Shown here piece by piece: positions 1-13,700 of a stretch of DNA of 64,000 nt; position 1 is the stretch's first letter; every line of letters starts with the position of its first letter. Source of the DNA: Pocillopora verrucosa (Eukaryota > Cnidaria > Anthozoa > Scleractinia > Pocilloporidae). The notes beneath the pieces are model-generated. The model saw only the letters and a program-made list of their open reading frames with translations. It was not told the origin of the DNA and searched no databases. Location of the stretch: positions 10,980,011 through 11,044,010 of the forward strand of contig NC_089313.1 in assembly GCF_036669915.1 (NCBI RefSeq), given 5' to 3'. Position numbers and translations under genes: made by a program.

Positions 1-477
1 AAACAATAGGCTAACTAAATATATAGGCACTAATGATCTTACAGTGGCAATAACAGATTACCAGAGCAAACAAAACAGAAAAAAAAAAAAACACCAACAG
101 ACTTGTGTCCTTAGAGTATATTTTACTAACTTTCAGAAAAACATTCAAACCTCAATTGCATTGACCTCAATTATCCAGATTTTGTTCTCTAATCTCATTT
201 TCTTTTGGATAGTCCTATTTGCAATCTGTAACAACTTCAAAGAATGATGGCATGAGCAATGCATGCTTGCCATAACAGTTTTGAAATAAACAAACCTACA
301 TTGGCATAAATGTTAGGTTGGTTTTGATAACCTTCTGTAGATACTTTGTCAAATGTTAACAGTGTATGCACAATTATTAGAGAATTTGCTTTTATTCTTG
401 CATTATTCTAACTGTAATAGTCAGCTATGGCAAGAAAAAAGGCTGTAAGGTGAATCTCAAGTGCAAGAGCAAGCTCT

Positions 478-598
478 CAAGCTCAACAGATTGGGTAAGA
501 GGTCTTAAAAGCCATGGTAGAACACTGGTAACATGCTCAACAGATTGCAGTAAGAGGTCTGACTTACAAAAGGCAGCAGAACACTGATAACCTGCTTT
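478..598. repeat. Two-copy tandem duplication, unit about 60 bp
   Basis: The phrase GCTCAACAGATTG, then GTAAGAGGTCT, then AGAACACTG, then TAAC occurs twice in a row, first near 480-535 and again near 536-598, with scattered differences. No function is suggested. Confidence 0.6.
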
Positions 599-944
599 TA
601 TTGAAACCCCCAAAACTCTGACAATATGCTGCATAGGGAGAAATTAAAAGCAAAATGTTTGTGCATTGTAGCATTCAGCAAAACTAAGCTGACTATACTG
701 CCAACAAATGATGTAATGAGACATTGGATTCAGCTGTTAATTCACGACAAAGATACTCTGAAAAACAAATGAACATGTTACCCCTCGTGACGGAATTATT
801 TTTAATTAGTTAATTCCTGGTGAGATGAGAAGAGTCATTGACTTTTTCACTTTCATCAGTTATCAAAATGCACTTCAGTCATCATACAGTTCCCTTCTGA
901 TACTGTGGAAAAATTTAACAATAAAGCAGTTAATGATGCAACAC

Positions 945-1158
945 CCATTACCTCTTTACACTCTAACATCAATATGCATATTCTCCACATTATTCTCTTT
1001 GCATATTCCAAAGTGCTGACAAGAATAATTTGTTTAACAGTCAAGAGCTTCTTTAGTTGGTGATCATTTCCTCTATTCTTGTGACCTAAATGTTTGATTC
1101 AGGGCTGATATTGTAGGGAGAAATTAAATGTTGGTCAATCTTAGGGGTCAAAGGGTTA
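945..1158 (+). repeat. TTAACCCTTT-type short element, subfamily 1
   Basis: The left end is degenerate (CTCTTTACACTCTAACATC) and the right end is GGGGTCAAAGGGTTAA. The interior (ATATGCATATTCTCC, then CAAGAGCTTCTTTAGTTGG, then TGATCATTTCC) matches the copies at 27269-27484, 49852-50058 and 50987-51197. It looks like a non-autonomous, MITE-like element. Confidence 0.65.
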
Positions 1159-1774
1159 AAGAAACCATTAACAATCACACTGTACTGGTCACTTGAGTTA
1201 AATTATTTTAAGTAACTTTCAATTTTTAAATTCCAACCTGAAGTATTTCAAGATAAAAAAGACCTCTAATTGGACCACAGAATCCATAGAAACAAGCATG
1301 GATCTTGAAATTACATGCTGTTAATTCATTCTACCCTGCTAATAACTGTTTTATTGAAAACTAATGTGCCAATCAGTTCAAAGCTTTAATGTCCCTCCTT
1401 GGCCAATCACAGGTGCTTGATCATCGTCCATACTGGGGGGTGGGGAATTTGAGCCTTATTGCCTGGCTGGAGTGGGAAATTTGAACTGGAAATGTCAAGC
1501 CTTTCCAGTGGAATACAAGTGTTAAATCTTTGAATATAGATGTGTTTAAAGTAAATACTTACCAGAGATAATTATTCTTACCCCTCAGCAAGAAAACAAT
1601 ACTAAACTTTACAAGTTTATTGACATAAAATTATTCATGCATTCCCATCTGAAATTTACCATCCCTATTTTAGGTGTACTTGATATATAAATGTGGACAA
1701 AATAACCAACCCTTCAGCTTGCTACCTGTGAAGTTGAGTGACTAACAATACTAAATTGGGCAAACAAAAGTAAA

Positions 1775-2034
<260 letters not shown>

Positions 2035-2643
2035 CTAAACAGAAATAATTTCTGATAAATGCAGAAGGCTGACTTATAGTAAAAGTAATATCCAATTTAT
2101 AATCAATAGATGAGTTAACTCTCGTCTGTTCTCACAAATTATTCCCGTCCTTTTCAAGGTATAGTCCTTTTTTAAACCTGTAGGGGTTTGAGGTATTTAG
2201 GGGACATTATATACCCACAGCCTCAGAATATTTATGATTTATAAGTTTTTGCTTTTGATCAAAGCTCCCTATAAAATCATAATCAAAGACAATAATGGCA
2301 TCTTTCTTGCAGCAAAAAGGCAAGTCAGTAAGGTTGAAATACCCCAATATTATAAACTGTACGAGCATCAGCTGTCTATCATCACTATACTATACCTGCT
2401 TCACGTGGTGCTTATAATGCTTCTGTGTCTCTTCAGGTAATTTTCTCACACATTTCAGCAGAAATCTGTAAAGTGAAAGCGGAGTTCGTGGGCTCTGTTG
2501 CATCGCTATCGACTGAACCATCACCTGCAGGTTTCAAACGAACCTTACATGAAGTAGTAAACATTGAGCCTTGCAACCTCCCCTCTGTTAACGCAGATCG
2601 CGAGCAGTGGACGACCTTTATACTAAGATTTGCTATCAAAACA

Positions 2644-4956
2644 ATGGCTCTTAATTCAGCTTCCTCTGGTGAAAATGGCGAAATAGTGGTAGTTACAGGT
2701 GCAGCTGGATTTTTGGGAATTAAGATAGTTGAGCTATTGAATACGCGTGGTATGAACATCCAAGAGATCCGAGGTGTTGACATCCGTCCGAGTCAGCCAT
2801 CGTACTTCCTTCAAAATGCTCAGGGCGGAAGATTGAGGTACAGGCGAGGAGACATTTGCAATTATGAACAGGTAGGGTAATCTGAGAAAAAAAAGAATAA
2901 TGAAATAATGCGCTCCTCCAGGACTTAGTTATGATCGATCAAAAACATGGCTTGTGGGTACGTCGGAACATTTGATTACACGTCCCGGAAGGAGGCTTGT
3001 CTGCTTCGAAGATCTTGAAATTAACCAATAACAAACATTTTTTCGTTAGTTGAGGTAATTGGGTGTTATTGTGAGACAAAAAACCGCAGAAATATCTAAA
3101 TACTTCTCACTGCCTGTTTGCAATGTGTTGAAATTGGAAGGTTCAGAATTTATACACTGAATTACTCATAGGTGTTAAGGAAACGGACAGGGGTTGATGT
3201 CCAGCTTCGAAAATGACATTTGTTGTTGTATGATATCTGTATACTCAGCTCTAGTTGTTATTTATTCCACAAATGTCTGAAAATGTATGGGTTACTGTTT
3301 GTAGTTAACTAAATATTTCAGTTAGACTTCATGAGATCATAACTTTCTCTGAAAGAGTTGATGTTTGAGACCCATGTTAAAGTTTCCATGACCTTTCTCA
3401 GAATGTGCAAGTGATACTTTCTGGAACTCAGTTAGGTCATACAATTAGTAAGTCAGACAGTAATTCATTCATTATTCAGTCATTGGGTTGGTCAGTCAAT
3501 TAGTCAATTACTCAGTTGGTCAGTGACCTCAGCCAGTCAGTCAGTGAGTTCATCTGTCAAAAATGTCATTCAGTCAGTGACTGATCAGTCAATCAGTCAG
3601 TCTGTCAGTCAATCAGTTAGTCAGTCTTTCAGTCAGTCAGTCAGTCAATCAATCAATCAGCCAGTCAAACAGTCAGTCAGTCAGTCAGTGTGTTGGTCAG
3701 TGTGTCAGTTAGTCTTTCAGCCAGTCAATCAGTCAGTCAGTCAGTGTGTCAGTTAGTCTTTCAGCCAGTCAATCAGTCAGTCAGTCAGTGTGTCAGTTAG
3801 TCTTTCAGCCAGTCAATCAGTCAGTCAATCTGTTAGTTCTTCAGGCAGTTAGTCAGTGTGTTTGTCAGTCTGTCAGTCAATCAGTGAATCAGTCAGTCAG
3901 TCTTTCTGTCAGTCAATCCTTTAGTAAATCAGTCAGTTGGTCAGTCAGTCTAATACCAATTGTAAGATCACATGATTTGGACAAATTGATCAGAATGAAA
4001 GGATTGTGTAATCATTATGGGAAAAGAATACACTATGTGCCTTTTAAATTTCTTTCCTCTCTTTGAAGGTCAAGGATGTTTTCACACAAGCAACTGTTGT
4101 TATCCATACAGCTGCAATAGTAGACATCAGTCACCCATCAGAGATGAAAATGCACGATGTTAATGTGAGAGGAACAGAAAACATAATCCAGGCCTGTTTG
4201 GAATGCAATGTGGGTAGGATAGTGTACACAAGCACTGCAGACGTTGCTCTGGGATGGTTGGATAACAACAATATAAATGAAGAAACACCCCTTCCTGGTG
4301 AAAAAGTCTCAGATTATCTTTTCAGTCAGTATGCATTTACCAAGATGAAGGCTGAGAAGAAAGTCTTACGGGCTAATGGCAGTCTGACAGCAAATGGTAC
4401 CCATCTGGTTACGTGCTCATTAAGATCACTTGTGATGTATGGGGAAGGAGACACAGCATTCCTTCCAAATGTAATTGATTCTGCCAAAAAGCAGTTTGGT
4501 TATTTGCCCAGGATGGGTGATGGTAAAGCCAAATTTAACCCATGCTATGTGGGTAATTCTGCCTGGGCTCATGTCCTTGCAGTTGATGTTTTGAGGAAAA
4601 ACCCAAAGGAAATTGCTGGAAAAGCTTTTTTTATTGGCGACAACACTCCAGAAAGTAACTTTTTTGACTTTGTGGAACCTTACTTAGCAGCTACTGGATG
4701 TGATTTGCTTAATGTTTCGATTCCATTTGTTGTTATTTTTTATATTGCTTTCATTTTGGAGTGTATTGTATGGGTATTACATCCAATTTGTAACCTCTCT
4801 TTAGCCGTTACCAGGTCCTCTGTGGTCACTGTGTGTAAGGGTGTGACAGTAAGTTGGAGAGTTGCCAAAAAACAACTCAGTTATGAACCAATTTTTTCAT
4901 ATGAACAATCTAAGAATAACACCTTAAGATATCTCATAGAAAAGTATGTTACTTAA
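2644..4956 (+). CDS. HSD3B: 3-beta-hydroxysteroid dehydrogenase/isomerase-like protein
   Basis: Two coding exons, 2644-2871 and 4069-4956, are joined in phase 0 across a GT-AG intron and encode 371 residues, the usual length for this family. The product has an N-terminal Rossmann dinucleotide motif TGAAGFLG (residues 18-25), VNVRGT near 107, a serine in the YTST segment (129-132) and the extended-SDR catalytic pair Tyr164/Lys168 in YAFTK. NPCYVGNSAWAHVLA (234-247) and a hydrophobic helix near 293-315 also match HSD3B proteins, which oxidise 3-beta-hydroxysteroids and isomerise the double bond at ER or mitochondrial membranes. ATG 2644 is the first in-frame methionine after a stop. The frame is open further upstream without an ATG. 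A related sterol dehydrogenase (NSDHL or SDR42E type) is possible, but the C-terminal helix favours HSD3B. AATAAA near 5473 may be its poly(A) signal. Confidence 0.9.
3486..3955. repeat. (TCAG)n microsatellite in the HSD3B-like intron
   Basis: Roughly 470 bp of imperfect TCAG/TCAA/TTAG tetranucleotide repeats, interrupted by related variants such as TGTGTCAGTTAGTCTTTCAGCCAG, which itself recurs three times around 3700-3820. The open frames across it, rich in Ser-Gln-Ser-Val, are by-products of the repeat. Confidence 0.9.
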
Positions 4957-5771
4957 AGTTTGCTAAACATTAATTTTTTTTTAAGCATTTTTCCTGTAGA
5001 AGAGAAGGAAATTTTTACAAATTCATTCTTATTGTTGAGCAACATATAACCTAATGTCATCATATGATCTTTCCACCCCCCTGTAGTTTGCTGTTGTTTA
5101 AAAACACTGTGAAAGAAATGCCCAGTATGAGGACAGGAAAGAGCTTCATGACCTAGCATATGGCCTCACAAGATGTAGAGGCTACTCAGAAAATTACATG
5201 AAATAGAAAAATTTGGTGTTTTTTATGTTATGAGATATTGTTTCAGATAAATGGAGTTCCCTTTGATAAACTTGCCCACTGTCATCATGATAGGCCCCTT
5301 TAGAACCAGTACCAAATGGTTCTTTTGGAAATGGCTCCACAGTTAAGAGAGTAGGTCTCTAAAATATGTTTAAAACTCGTGTGGTTGATACAGACTATAG
5401 GTACACTTGTTGATTCAGGGCAAGTGATCAAGGGAGGTGCCTATTTAAAGAGCATTGACAAATATTGCTAAAATAAACCAGCAAAAAGTGAGAAACTAAA
5501 AATTTTCAAACACACCTAAATACACCTTAACTGAGATTCACCCATAGGAAGGGAAAGCCTTATACAGGAAAGCTGTCTTTCGTTTAATTTTTCATCAAAA
5601 GAACTTTTCAAAAACTCACTCCGACCACTTTTGCATTTTATTTCTTACCAAGACAATTTTTCTGCTTCTTTCTTCTTTCCTTTTCTTTCTTTCTTTTCTT
5701 TTTCTCTTCTTTCTTTTCTTTTCTTTCTCCAATTTTTCTGCTTCTCTCCCTTCAACAACCAATGTTTTCTT

Positions 5772-6062
5772 CTACATTTGCTTTTCTAGGAATGCAAACA
5801 GAGCTTCCTGCCACCCTTTTTCAGTCTTTGTTTTTTTTTCGTGAAGTCTCATGCATGTATTAGACATAAGCATGCTATGCAAGAGTTTTTTTTGCTGCTG
5901 AATGGGTAAGTTGAAGTGGGACAATTTGTGTCTGATGTTCTCACTTTTGTTAAAAAAAAGACCGTGACTTTCAAGAGAACGAAAATATTCCATTACGTTA
6001 CCTTGATAAGAAGGGGTAAGGGGTGTCGGTGCCACGCTTATCGTATTCTCCTTTACAGCCAA
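5772..6062 (-). pseudogene. Possible CARD-like exon or gene fragment
   Basis: An open frame of 96 codons starts at a non-ATG codon. Its first ATG gives a stretch beginning MEYFRSLESHGLFFN. Leucine spacing, QQQKKLLHSML and the terminal KGWQEALFAFLEKQ resemble the end of a CARD or related death-fold domain. That resemblance is by eye only. No neighbouring exon, promoter or partner domain is seen, so it may be a lone exon, a decayed copy or chance. Confidence 0.25.
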
Positions 6063-7224
6063 GGTTTGGTATTATATTGTCACACAAGGCCCTTGTTCCC
6101 TCCTTGGACTAGAGAGCGCATCACATAACTGTCCGTAGAGTTTGAAAACCCACAATCATAAGTCAAGAATAAACAAGCAAAACCCAAACAATGAAGATCT
6201 GTAAATTAATAAGTCTTTTATAGCTGTACCGTGATGTAGACTAAACACTGTTATTTCAACACAGTCTAAAAATTTAAGCGCTAGGAATCCATAAGTTTAC
6301 AGCCCACATATATGAAAGAACTCTCCTACGAAGATTACATTAATCAGTTACATTAAGTTCAACTCGAGTTTGCCTTTTGATACCGGTCACTTTTCCAACA
6401 CGCAAACTGTCTGACAACTAACTTGCCCATAACATCCTTCATAACCACTTGATAATGATCTCATCTTCTTAAAATCATGACAGGTCTCGAGTCAACGAGT
6501 TAGGCATAAACTTAAGGATTTGACAGAGAATGTTGGCAAAAAAACCGATATGTGGGCGAGTTGGCTCGTTGTGTTGGCGAGTTTGATTTCGTTGAAGTTA
6601 CAGGGTTACATTTTATTCACAACATGGCCATAAGCTGATGGCGCTGGGTGGGTCCTTCAAATGTATCTTCCAACATTTATCTTCCCTCATCCATCCTAAT
6701 CTTGACTAACACAGAAGTCACGTTGATTTACGATACAACAAGCAACAACTACATCTAGTATTGAGTCAGTGAGTTATTTTCTATCCATTCCTTATTTCAC
6801 ACGTTTCCGGCCTTACAGCAAATTTTTCCCCAAATGCGCTCTCGTTTGGAGCAGTTATTCAATGCATGTATGTCCGTGAGTTGAGATGGTCAGTAACGTT
6901 TAAGCCAATGTTGAAGTATCATCTCTCTTTACATTCTGTGTCATGAATCTCAAACGAATCTGCAAGGACTGGCGAAGCTGAGGAATGATCTTGAGTACTT
7001 CATCTTTGATAATATCTCCTATAAACATGTACTTTATGTGGTATCTTAGATATATAGTTAAAGAACTTAAACTAATAAATGTTCTCTACATTTTGGAGAT
7101 CTAACGGGATTTTTCAAGTCATTTTTGAAGAAATTGTAACACTTTTAAGTCAGAGTATCAGAGCGATCTTAACGAAAGGGACGACAGTGTTACCTTAAAT
7201 CACCTGATATTTATAGTGAATAAA

Positions 7225-7676
7225 GGGGGTAAGTTTCTAAAGAAACTATGGTGCCGTAAATTGGCCACAACAAAGAATAAAAAAGCTGACGTTTCGAACG
7301 TTAGCCCAAACGCTCGAAACGTAAGCTTTTTTATCCTTTACGGTGGCCAATTTACGTTTTCAAATCAGTTGTTAACACTAAATTAACTGATATTTACAGC
7401 GAATTGCTGTACCTAACGATGTAATTCTTAAAAATAAACTTCCGTTACAGATAAGCCTTTTCTTCTATTAACGCATGTAAAACATTTGAAAAAAAAAGGC
7501 AATTTGGTTTTAGCAAACGAGTTGATAATGTAAATTGGCCACAATTAAGTTTCTTAAGCTGACGTTTCGAGCGTTAGCCCTTCATCAGAGCGAATTGTTC
7601 GCTCTGACGAAAAAACAATGACCTTGTTACACCCCCCACCGACGAAGCACCACATTTTCTTTAGAAACTTACCCCC
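7225..7676. repeat. Inverted-repeat element with GCTGACGTTTCGA cores
   Basis: The left end GGGGGTAAGTTTCTAAAG and the right end CTTTAGAAACTTACCCCC are inverted copies. Inside are AAATTGGCCAC and GCTGACGTTTCGAACGTTAG, also as inverted copies. Partial copies lie at 10440-10490, 15410-15572, 32763-33000 and 49335-49562. I see no transposase, so it behaves as a MITE-like non-autonomous element. Confidence 0.75.
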
Positions 7677-7706
7677 TCAATTCATTTGAAAAAGAGGTTT
7701 TACGAA

Positions 7707-7712
7707 TTTATT
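7707..7712 (-). terminator. Probable MED23 polyadenylation signal
   Basis: AATAAA on the minus strand lies about 45 bases after the MED23 stop codon, a plausible distance for a very short 3' UTR. Confidence 0.45.
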
Positions 7713-7755
7713 TGACAGTAATTCTTAATCGAGATGAGAGCATTTTACGACAGAT

Positions 7756-10700
7756 TCATCCATAATATTCCTTTACAACAGGATACAAGAAGTCACAAAT
7801 TGTGTCAACGTGGTGAATATGCTGAACTTCTCTGTTAATTTTTTCCAGCAGATGATACAGCTCCACAACAACCTGTCAAATGAAAATGAAAATAAAGACA
7901 GTCAAAATGCACCAGTTTCAATAGCTGAGCTATTGCTCACGTACACGGTTGGAGCAACTATCAACTATACAAAACCGCACAAAGTTCACCTTCCATGCCA
8001 CCTTCTCATCCAATCACCGCTTGGCATCTAGCCCGCGAGCAGACCGTTGTTATTAGCCCTTCGGCAAGAGCGTTTCATTGCTCACGAAAACCTTGGCAAG
8101 TACCTGGAAAAAGGTCTGGAATCAGGTCTAGCACTGATAATGAGTACCAGACCTCTGGCAAACCTTTTCTCGACTTGGGTCAAATCTGCGGGCGGAAAAA
8201 ACGTGCGTCCTGCAGCGCCTGCTCGCAGGCTACTTGGAATCTCGCATTTTCTTGCCCTTAAAAGTTGAATTAACTTGTGTTAACGGAAAGCTACTTGGCG
8301 TGATCTGCTTCCAAAACAAGTTTACATTCATGCTACGGATCGAAATCGAAGCGACTTAATTCTGCTGCAGAGACAAAGATTTTCACTAAATTCTTAATGT
8401 CAAACGAGGCGAACGCAGTGACTCGTCGCTCTGAGTGTTCCGCCCTTGATACCTCTTGTAGACATCTGAGTCTTTCTTGGGAAAACCGTTGAAGGAATGG
8501 TCCAACCAGATGACACACGTAAAGAAACTGAGCCTCATTTGTGACCAGCGGGGATACGCGGTCACGAAGAAACCTATGAAGAACAAAAGGCACGAGTTAG
8601 AAAAAAAAGTAACTAAGGTCTATGAAGGTAACACGGTGCACCTACGCTTAGGGGTCCTTCAACATTTAAAACCACACTTTGTACATGGCCGGTAAGATTG
8701 AGATTTTAAACAAACTGTTCGTCAGGAGGCCAATCAAAACTACGATTGAAAAAGAAAGAGAGAGATAAAACAAAGGCAAACAAAAAAGAAGTGCCAAATT
8801 TTAACATCGCATTGAATTGTGATATGATTAAGTGTCTGAAGACATTCGTAATGCACAAGGTTCAGTCCCGTTTTCCAAGGCTTGAGACAAGGTACACGCA
8901 TGCATTTTTATTTCGCATCAGTTAGTTTCGTATTTTTTTTAAAACTTTGTTTACTCTTAGTCAGGGGTTTCATTAAAGCCAGTTATCGGCGGTCCACTGT
9001 CACCTAAACGACCTCTTACCGCCATCTGTTCAGCCTGCGAGCAGCACTCGTGTTTGGGTTTCGTCTTACAGCCCATTTCTGGGCATTGCCGCTTACACTA
9101 TTGGTAGCCGCTTACGCAAAAAGTTATTGAAACCCCTGCTTTAGTGCATAGTTTGTTTCGGGTTCTACGACACTTAACTGAAGTGTGTTTTGTGTTACAT
9201 ATAAGTAACTGTCTTCAAAGCTTTGGTCAAAATGACTTGACGTTATGCTTTGTAACTCAGAAAAGCATTCCTGTTGAACAATACCTTATTATAATCATAG
9301 AAGTAAGTCGAAATACAAGTACACTACGCGGTGAAAGTTTCACAGTGACAAAAAATATGATACATTTGGGCGCAAACAATTCAGCTGTACGTACTGTGGA
9401 AGCTGGCTCAGTTGACCGATACTTGTATGGTGCCAGACCGCATGCGCGACTGCCAAGACATAGTCAGCGGCGGTCTCTGAATGCATGGCGACATTGGTAG
9501 AGAACTCTAAGAATGAGTAGGGGAATGGGGCGGCTCTCCCACGGTCCTCGAGAACGATAGGAGTTGTCGATACTTCCTTGGCAGAGAGCTCTCTTCTGAG
9601 AGCCATACAGATTTTATCATACACCACACTCCAGTAAGGTTCCTGGTGATTACATGAGAGATATAAACAAAGATAACGGAAGGTAGTCCAAAGCGATAGT
9701 CTTATTAGATTAACAGTTTGTAATTTTTCTTTGGCTCAGAGGCCGAGTTAGACGAGATAAATCGAAGCACCGTTCGCAGCCTTTTCGAACCTTCAACTGT
9801 AGATGCAACGAAGTGCAAGAGAGAAACAACTATTGGATCTGTATCATTAGTTCACGTTACAACCAGGTGACCAGGAGTATTGCCACAACCACGTGACCGG
9901 AAGGAAACGCTACTCTATCGCAGGTACCTCTTTCCTGCGCAATTCATCAATTTTCCCCGAAAGTTTCCTGGCACCTATTTAAACCCCTGAGTTGCTAGCA
10001 GTTTTGCGTAAATAAAGTGTCCGACCCGAAAACGCAACACACCCCGCCATAACTTCTAAGAGGAAGTAACACTCAACGTACCGGAAGTGCGGACAAAACT
10101 AATCCGACAGCATTGATCCACTCCATAATATTTGCTCGAATGTCACTATCGTGTGTCACATAGCTTCCTTTAAAGATGACGTCAAACAACGCTTCACCAA
10201 CTTCCGGTCCCTTAACAGGTAACGCCATCAGTTCCACCCAAGTTACGTGAAGTGCATGCGCAACAGGATTGGGAAATTCGTTGAAACGCCAATCACAAGC
10301 TGGAAATGGCGGTGGGGTTTTACCAGCAATGGCTTTCCAGTTGTTAAGTTCAATATCGTCTGTTTTAAAGTAACTTACTGGGTATAGAGATAAATAGTGT
10401 CGGGTACAAGTCTCACCTTTACTTAGTTTGTCAACTGAGGGGACAATGAAAATTGGCCAGAGAGTTTATGAAGCTGACATTTCGAGGGTTAGCCTGGTAA
10501 TAATTACGTAGGAAGAGCCACGAGTGGAGGTCGCAATGTTGTAGTCTCACCTTTTATTTAACGAAAAGGCCATTTGAAATGAAGTCAAAAGGCCAGTTAT
10601 TTCTGAACAAAAAGGATACTATCCACAAGTCTGCCAATCAAAGAACAATAGTAGGCGAGATCTGGGGTCCAGGAGTCTTGGCCGGCAGGTTTAGACAGGA

Positions 10701-13700
10701 ACTCCAAATAACCTCTAGACAGACACCTGATGATACACAACACTGTTTACTTCTTTGCCAACCTAACCCTAACCCTAGGCAATTATCTCCTTTCATAAAT
10801 TTTTCCTTCTCTCGTCGCTTGATTTATATCGACACAATCTCTAAACATATGAAATAATATGCAATTACGCAAAGTTTCTAACGTGGCCCCACGAACCAGA
10901 AAAAGATCCGGAAGGAAATTTTCATGTTCGCACCTAATTGAACAATGGTTTCTCTATTTTCCTTTATCGTGATGTCGCTTTGTATTATGTGAGTCCGGAT
11001 TCCGTACTTCCGTAATGGCGAGAGCCCGTAATAGCGGGAGTTTATTTCAGTCATTTCTTTATGCGTTTCGCCGGGGGGCTGGCTCTTGTACTCATCAAAA
11101 TGTCAAACCACTTCAGATTATTACTACTCTGCGGCTAAGTGTGTTGGCAAAAAGTTACAGACAACGGCGCAATACTCACCAGCCTTCCGGATGGACGTCT
11201 TTTTGAGCACCTGTCAAATATGAATGGAAACAAATTTTAATATTTCTATAATTTTACCGTCATGGACAGCCATGTCGTAGAGAGAGCCACAGGTAAAGGT
11301 TGCTAGGTACCATATCTTTTTTCGATCGACTGAAGGATCGAAATTAACTTTCCCTCTTTCCCGTTCTTCTTCGACAATGTTCGACATATTTCCTACCGTA
11401 TTTCTCCCACAACTTGAGCGTGTCTTTAAATCAAATCAATATCGATGTTGGATATTCATTTTCAGCCTGTTCCAGGCGTTCAGTTAATGAAACAGAGCGA
11501 AATAATGAATGACCGAAAGCAGCAGAGGAGTCAAAAAGCGAGGGGGTTTGGGTCGGAATATTTCTCGCACTCAAATAAATGTATGAATGGTACATAGACG
11601 CGCTCTTCTCAGATCACAACCTCGTTCAGGATCTCTCTTCCTCCCGCCATCAGTGATATGAAAAGTGCGGGAAAACGCGTGTGACCAAGTTATGATTACA
11701 TTGGTTTTACACTGATGTAGTTGGTTGAGAAGGTGCCACATATTCCTGAGCCAGTTACAAAGTTAGTGGAGCAAAACAAAGCAATTCCATGTCCGTGATT
11801 TACAAAGCGCCCTCTTTTCACCAGCCAGACTGCACATCATTCTGAGGGCCTACAGAGACTTAACTTGACCTTACCTTCATCCTCAGGGTGTTAACTACAG
11901 AGGCTATAACTTAAACGAGTAGACAAAGAGAAAACTCACTAGTAATCGCCCCGACAAGCTTCTTCTTCAAAGACGCTTTGTCTCGAAGGCAGTGCTCGTA
12001 ATAGTGTAGTGTGTTGTACAGGTAGGTCACAGGGCGATCTGATGAAAAAAGAAAAGAAAAAAAATATTGAGGGTTCAACCAACTGTTTAAATCTTGATTC
12101 CCAATGACTTAAATCTCCCGCAAACTTAGGTAGATTTCTACTTCTCTGAGGGTCAATCACCTTCTAGTTTTACCCTTAACAATCTAGACTCTTTCCACTT
12201 CAATCTCTTTTGCTTTCCCTTCATGGGTCCGACTCTACTACCCACTGTTTTTCATTACTTAGAGCAAACCATCAACTACAAAACTTTTCACGATAATCGA
12301 CCCAAATGAAGAAAATTAGAAGTCAAAATAACTCACTGAGTAACTACACTCAACTGTAAATGTACACTAGTTTCTTGGCCACAACAACCTTGTTTACGAG
12401 CCCAGATAAACCAGTTAAGTGTTCATTAGAGGAGAAGACAGTTAAAAACTAAAACAAGTAAAAACTTTCAGCTTTGCAAAGTACAATTCAATTTTGCTAT
12501 AGACGAACTTGTCTGGTGATATTGTTCAGTAAAGGGCGTATTTCGACTGGGTGTTATAAAACCAAAACAATTGCAATTAAGTGATTAATCCGAACAAGAA
12601 AAATTTCGTAAGAGACAAGAGATAACTCACAGTAAAAAAAAGAAAACGACGGGAAGCGAGGCTAAATTAGGCTTCCTGATTATCTTGATTTTCTTAAGTT
12701 GCCGAGTTTCAGCTGCAAACGGTTGTTCAGGTGCACTGATGAGATACTTCAACCGCTTTAACGTAAACCAGTTTAAGAGGCTGATCCCGACCAAATACGA
12801 CCTAAGATACCAACTTTACTCTCTTTGCTCTTTTTGATAAGAATTTATCGGTTGATGTGCATGTGTCGACGGCGGCTTGCTGTTCAATTAGTAAGAAAAC
12901 TAATTTTCCATTATGAGCTAATAAACAAAAAGTTACTTCAACAAACCATGGAATTTGTAAAGGCAGCCTAGGTGATCGAGAAGACTTTCCAATGACTTGT
13001 GTACTGGCGCAAGTTCCAAAAAACGTTGAATAACAATGTCAAAAACCTAAAACCAGAAGACAGTTGAAATAATAAACAAATCTACAAGTGCGCGAAACAC
13101 TAACGTAACAGTCAAATGTCATTTGATTGTTTCGTTAGTATCTCAAGCATCTTTAATTTTCACTGTCGTTTTATTGTTTCGTTAATATCTCGAGCACTCG
13201 AAGGTTTCTCTGTCATTTGATTGTTTCGTAAATGTCTCGCGCACTCGAAAGTTTCTCTGTCATTTAATTTTTTCTGTAATATCTCGCGCACTGGAAGGTT
13301 TCTCTGTCGTTTGATTGTTACGTTAGTATCTCGCGCATTCGAGGGTTTCTCTGTTATTTGATTGTTTCGTAAATATCTCGCGCACTCGAAAATTTCTCTG
13401 TAATTTTTCTTTAACATCTTGCGCACTCGAAAGTTTCTCTCTCATTTGATTATTACGTTAGTATCTCACGCACTTGAAGTTTTCACTGTCATTTGATTGT
13501 TACGTTAGTATCTCACGCACTTGTAGTTTTCTCTGTCATTTGATTGTTACGTTAGTATCTCGCGCACTTGTAGTTTTCACTGTCATTTGATTATTACGTT
13601 AGTATCTCCCGTACTGGTAGTTTTCAGTCATTTGATTGTTACGTTAGTATCTCACGCACTTGTAGTTTTCACTGTCATTTGATTGTTACGTTAGTATCTC

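Larger units (their letters stand above)
4957..7755. other. Intergenic stretch between convergent HSD3B-like and MED23 genes
   Basis: No complete gene is seen. The region holds the probable 3' UTR of the HSD3B-like gene, a pyrimidine-rich TTTCTTTC tract at about 5660-5750, a weak reading frame on the minus strand (5772-6062, listed separately), and an inverted-repeat element at 7225-7676. Confidence 0.5.

Noticed and set aside
2425..2643. N-terminal extension of the HSD3B-like protein
   Set aside because: The frame is open but contains no ATG before 2644, and the extra residues have no family similarity.
3523..4066. Two Ser-Gln-Ser-Val-rich open frames
   Set aside because: They are translations of the TCAG tetranucleotide repeat inside an intron.
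10758..10779. Telomere-like CCCTAA repeats
   Set aside because: Only two to three units within a MED23 intron, too few to be a telomeric tract.
13160..13426. 88-codon frame rich in FECARYLRNN-type repeats
   Set aside because: It is the minus-strand reading of the minisatellite, which lies between two well-supported MED23 exons.
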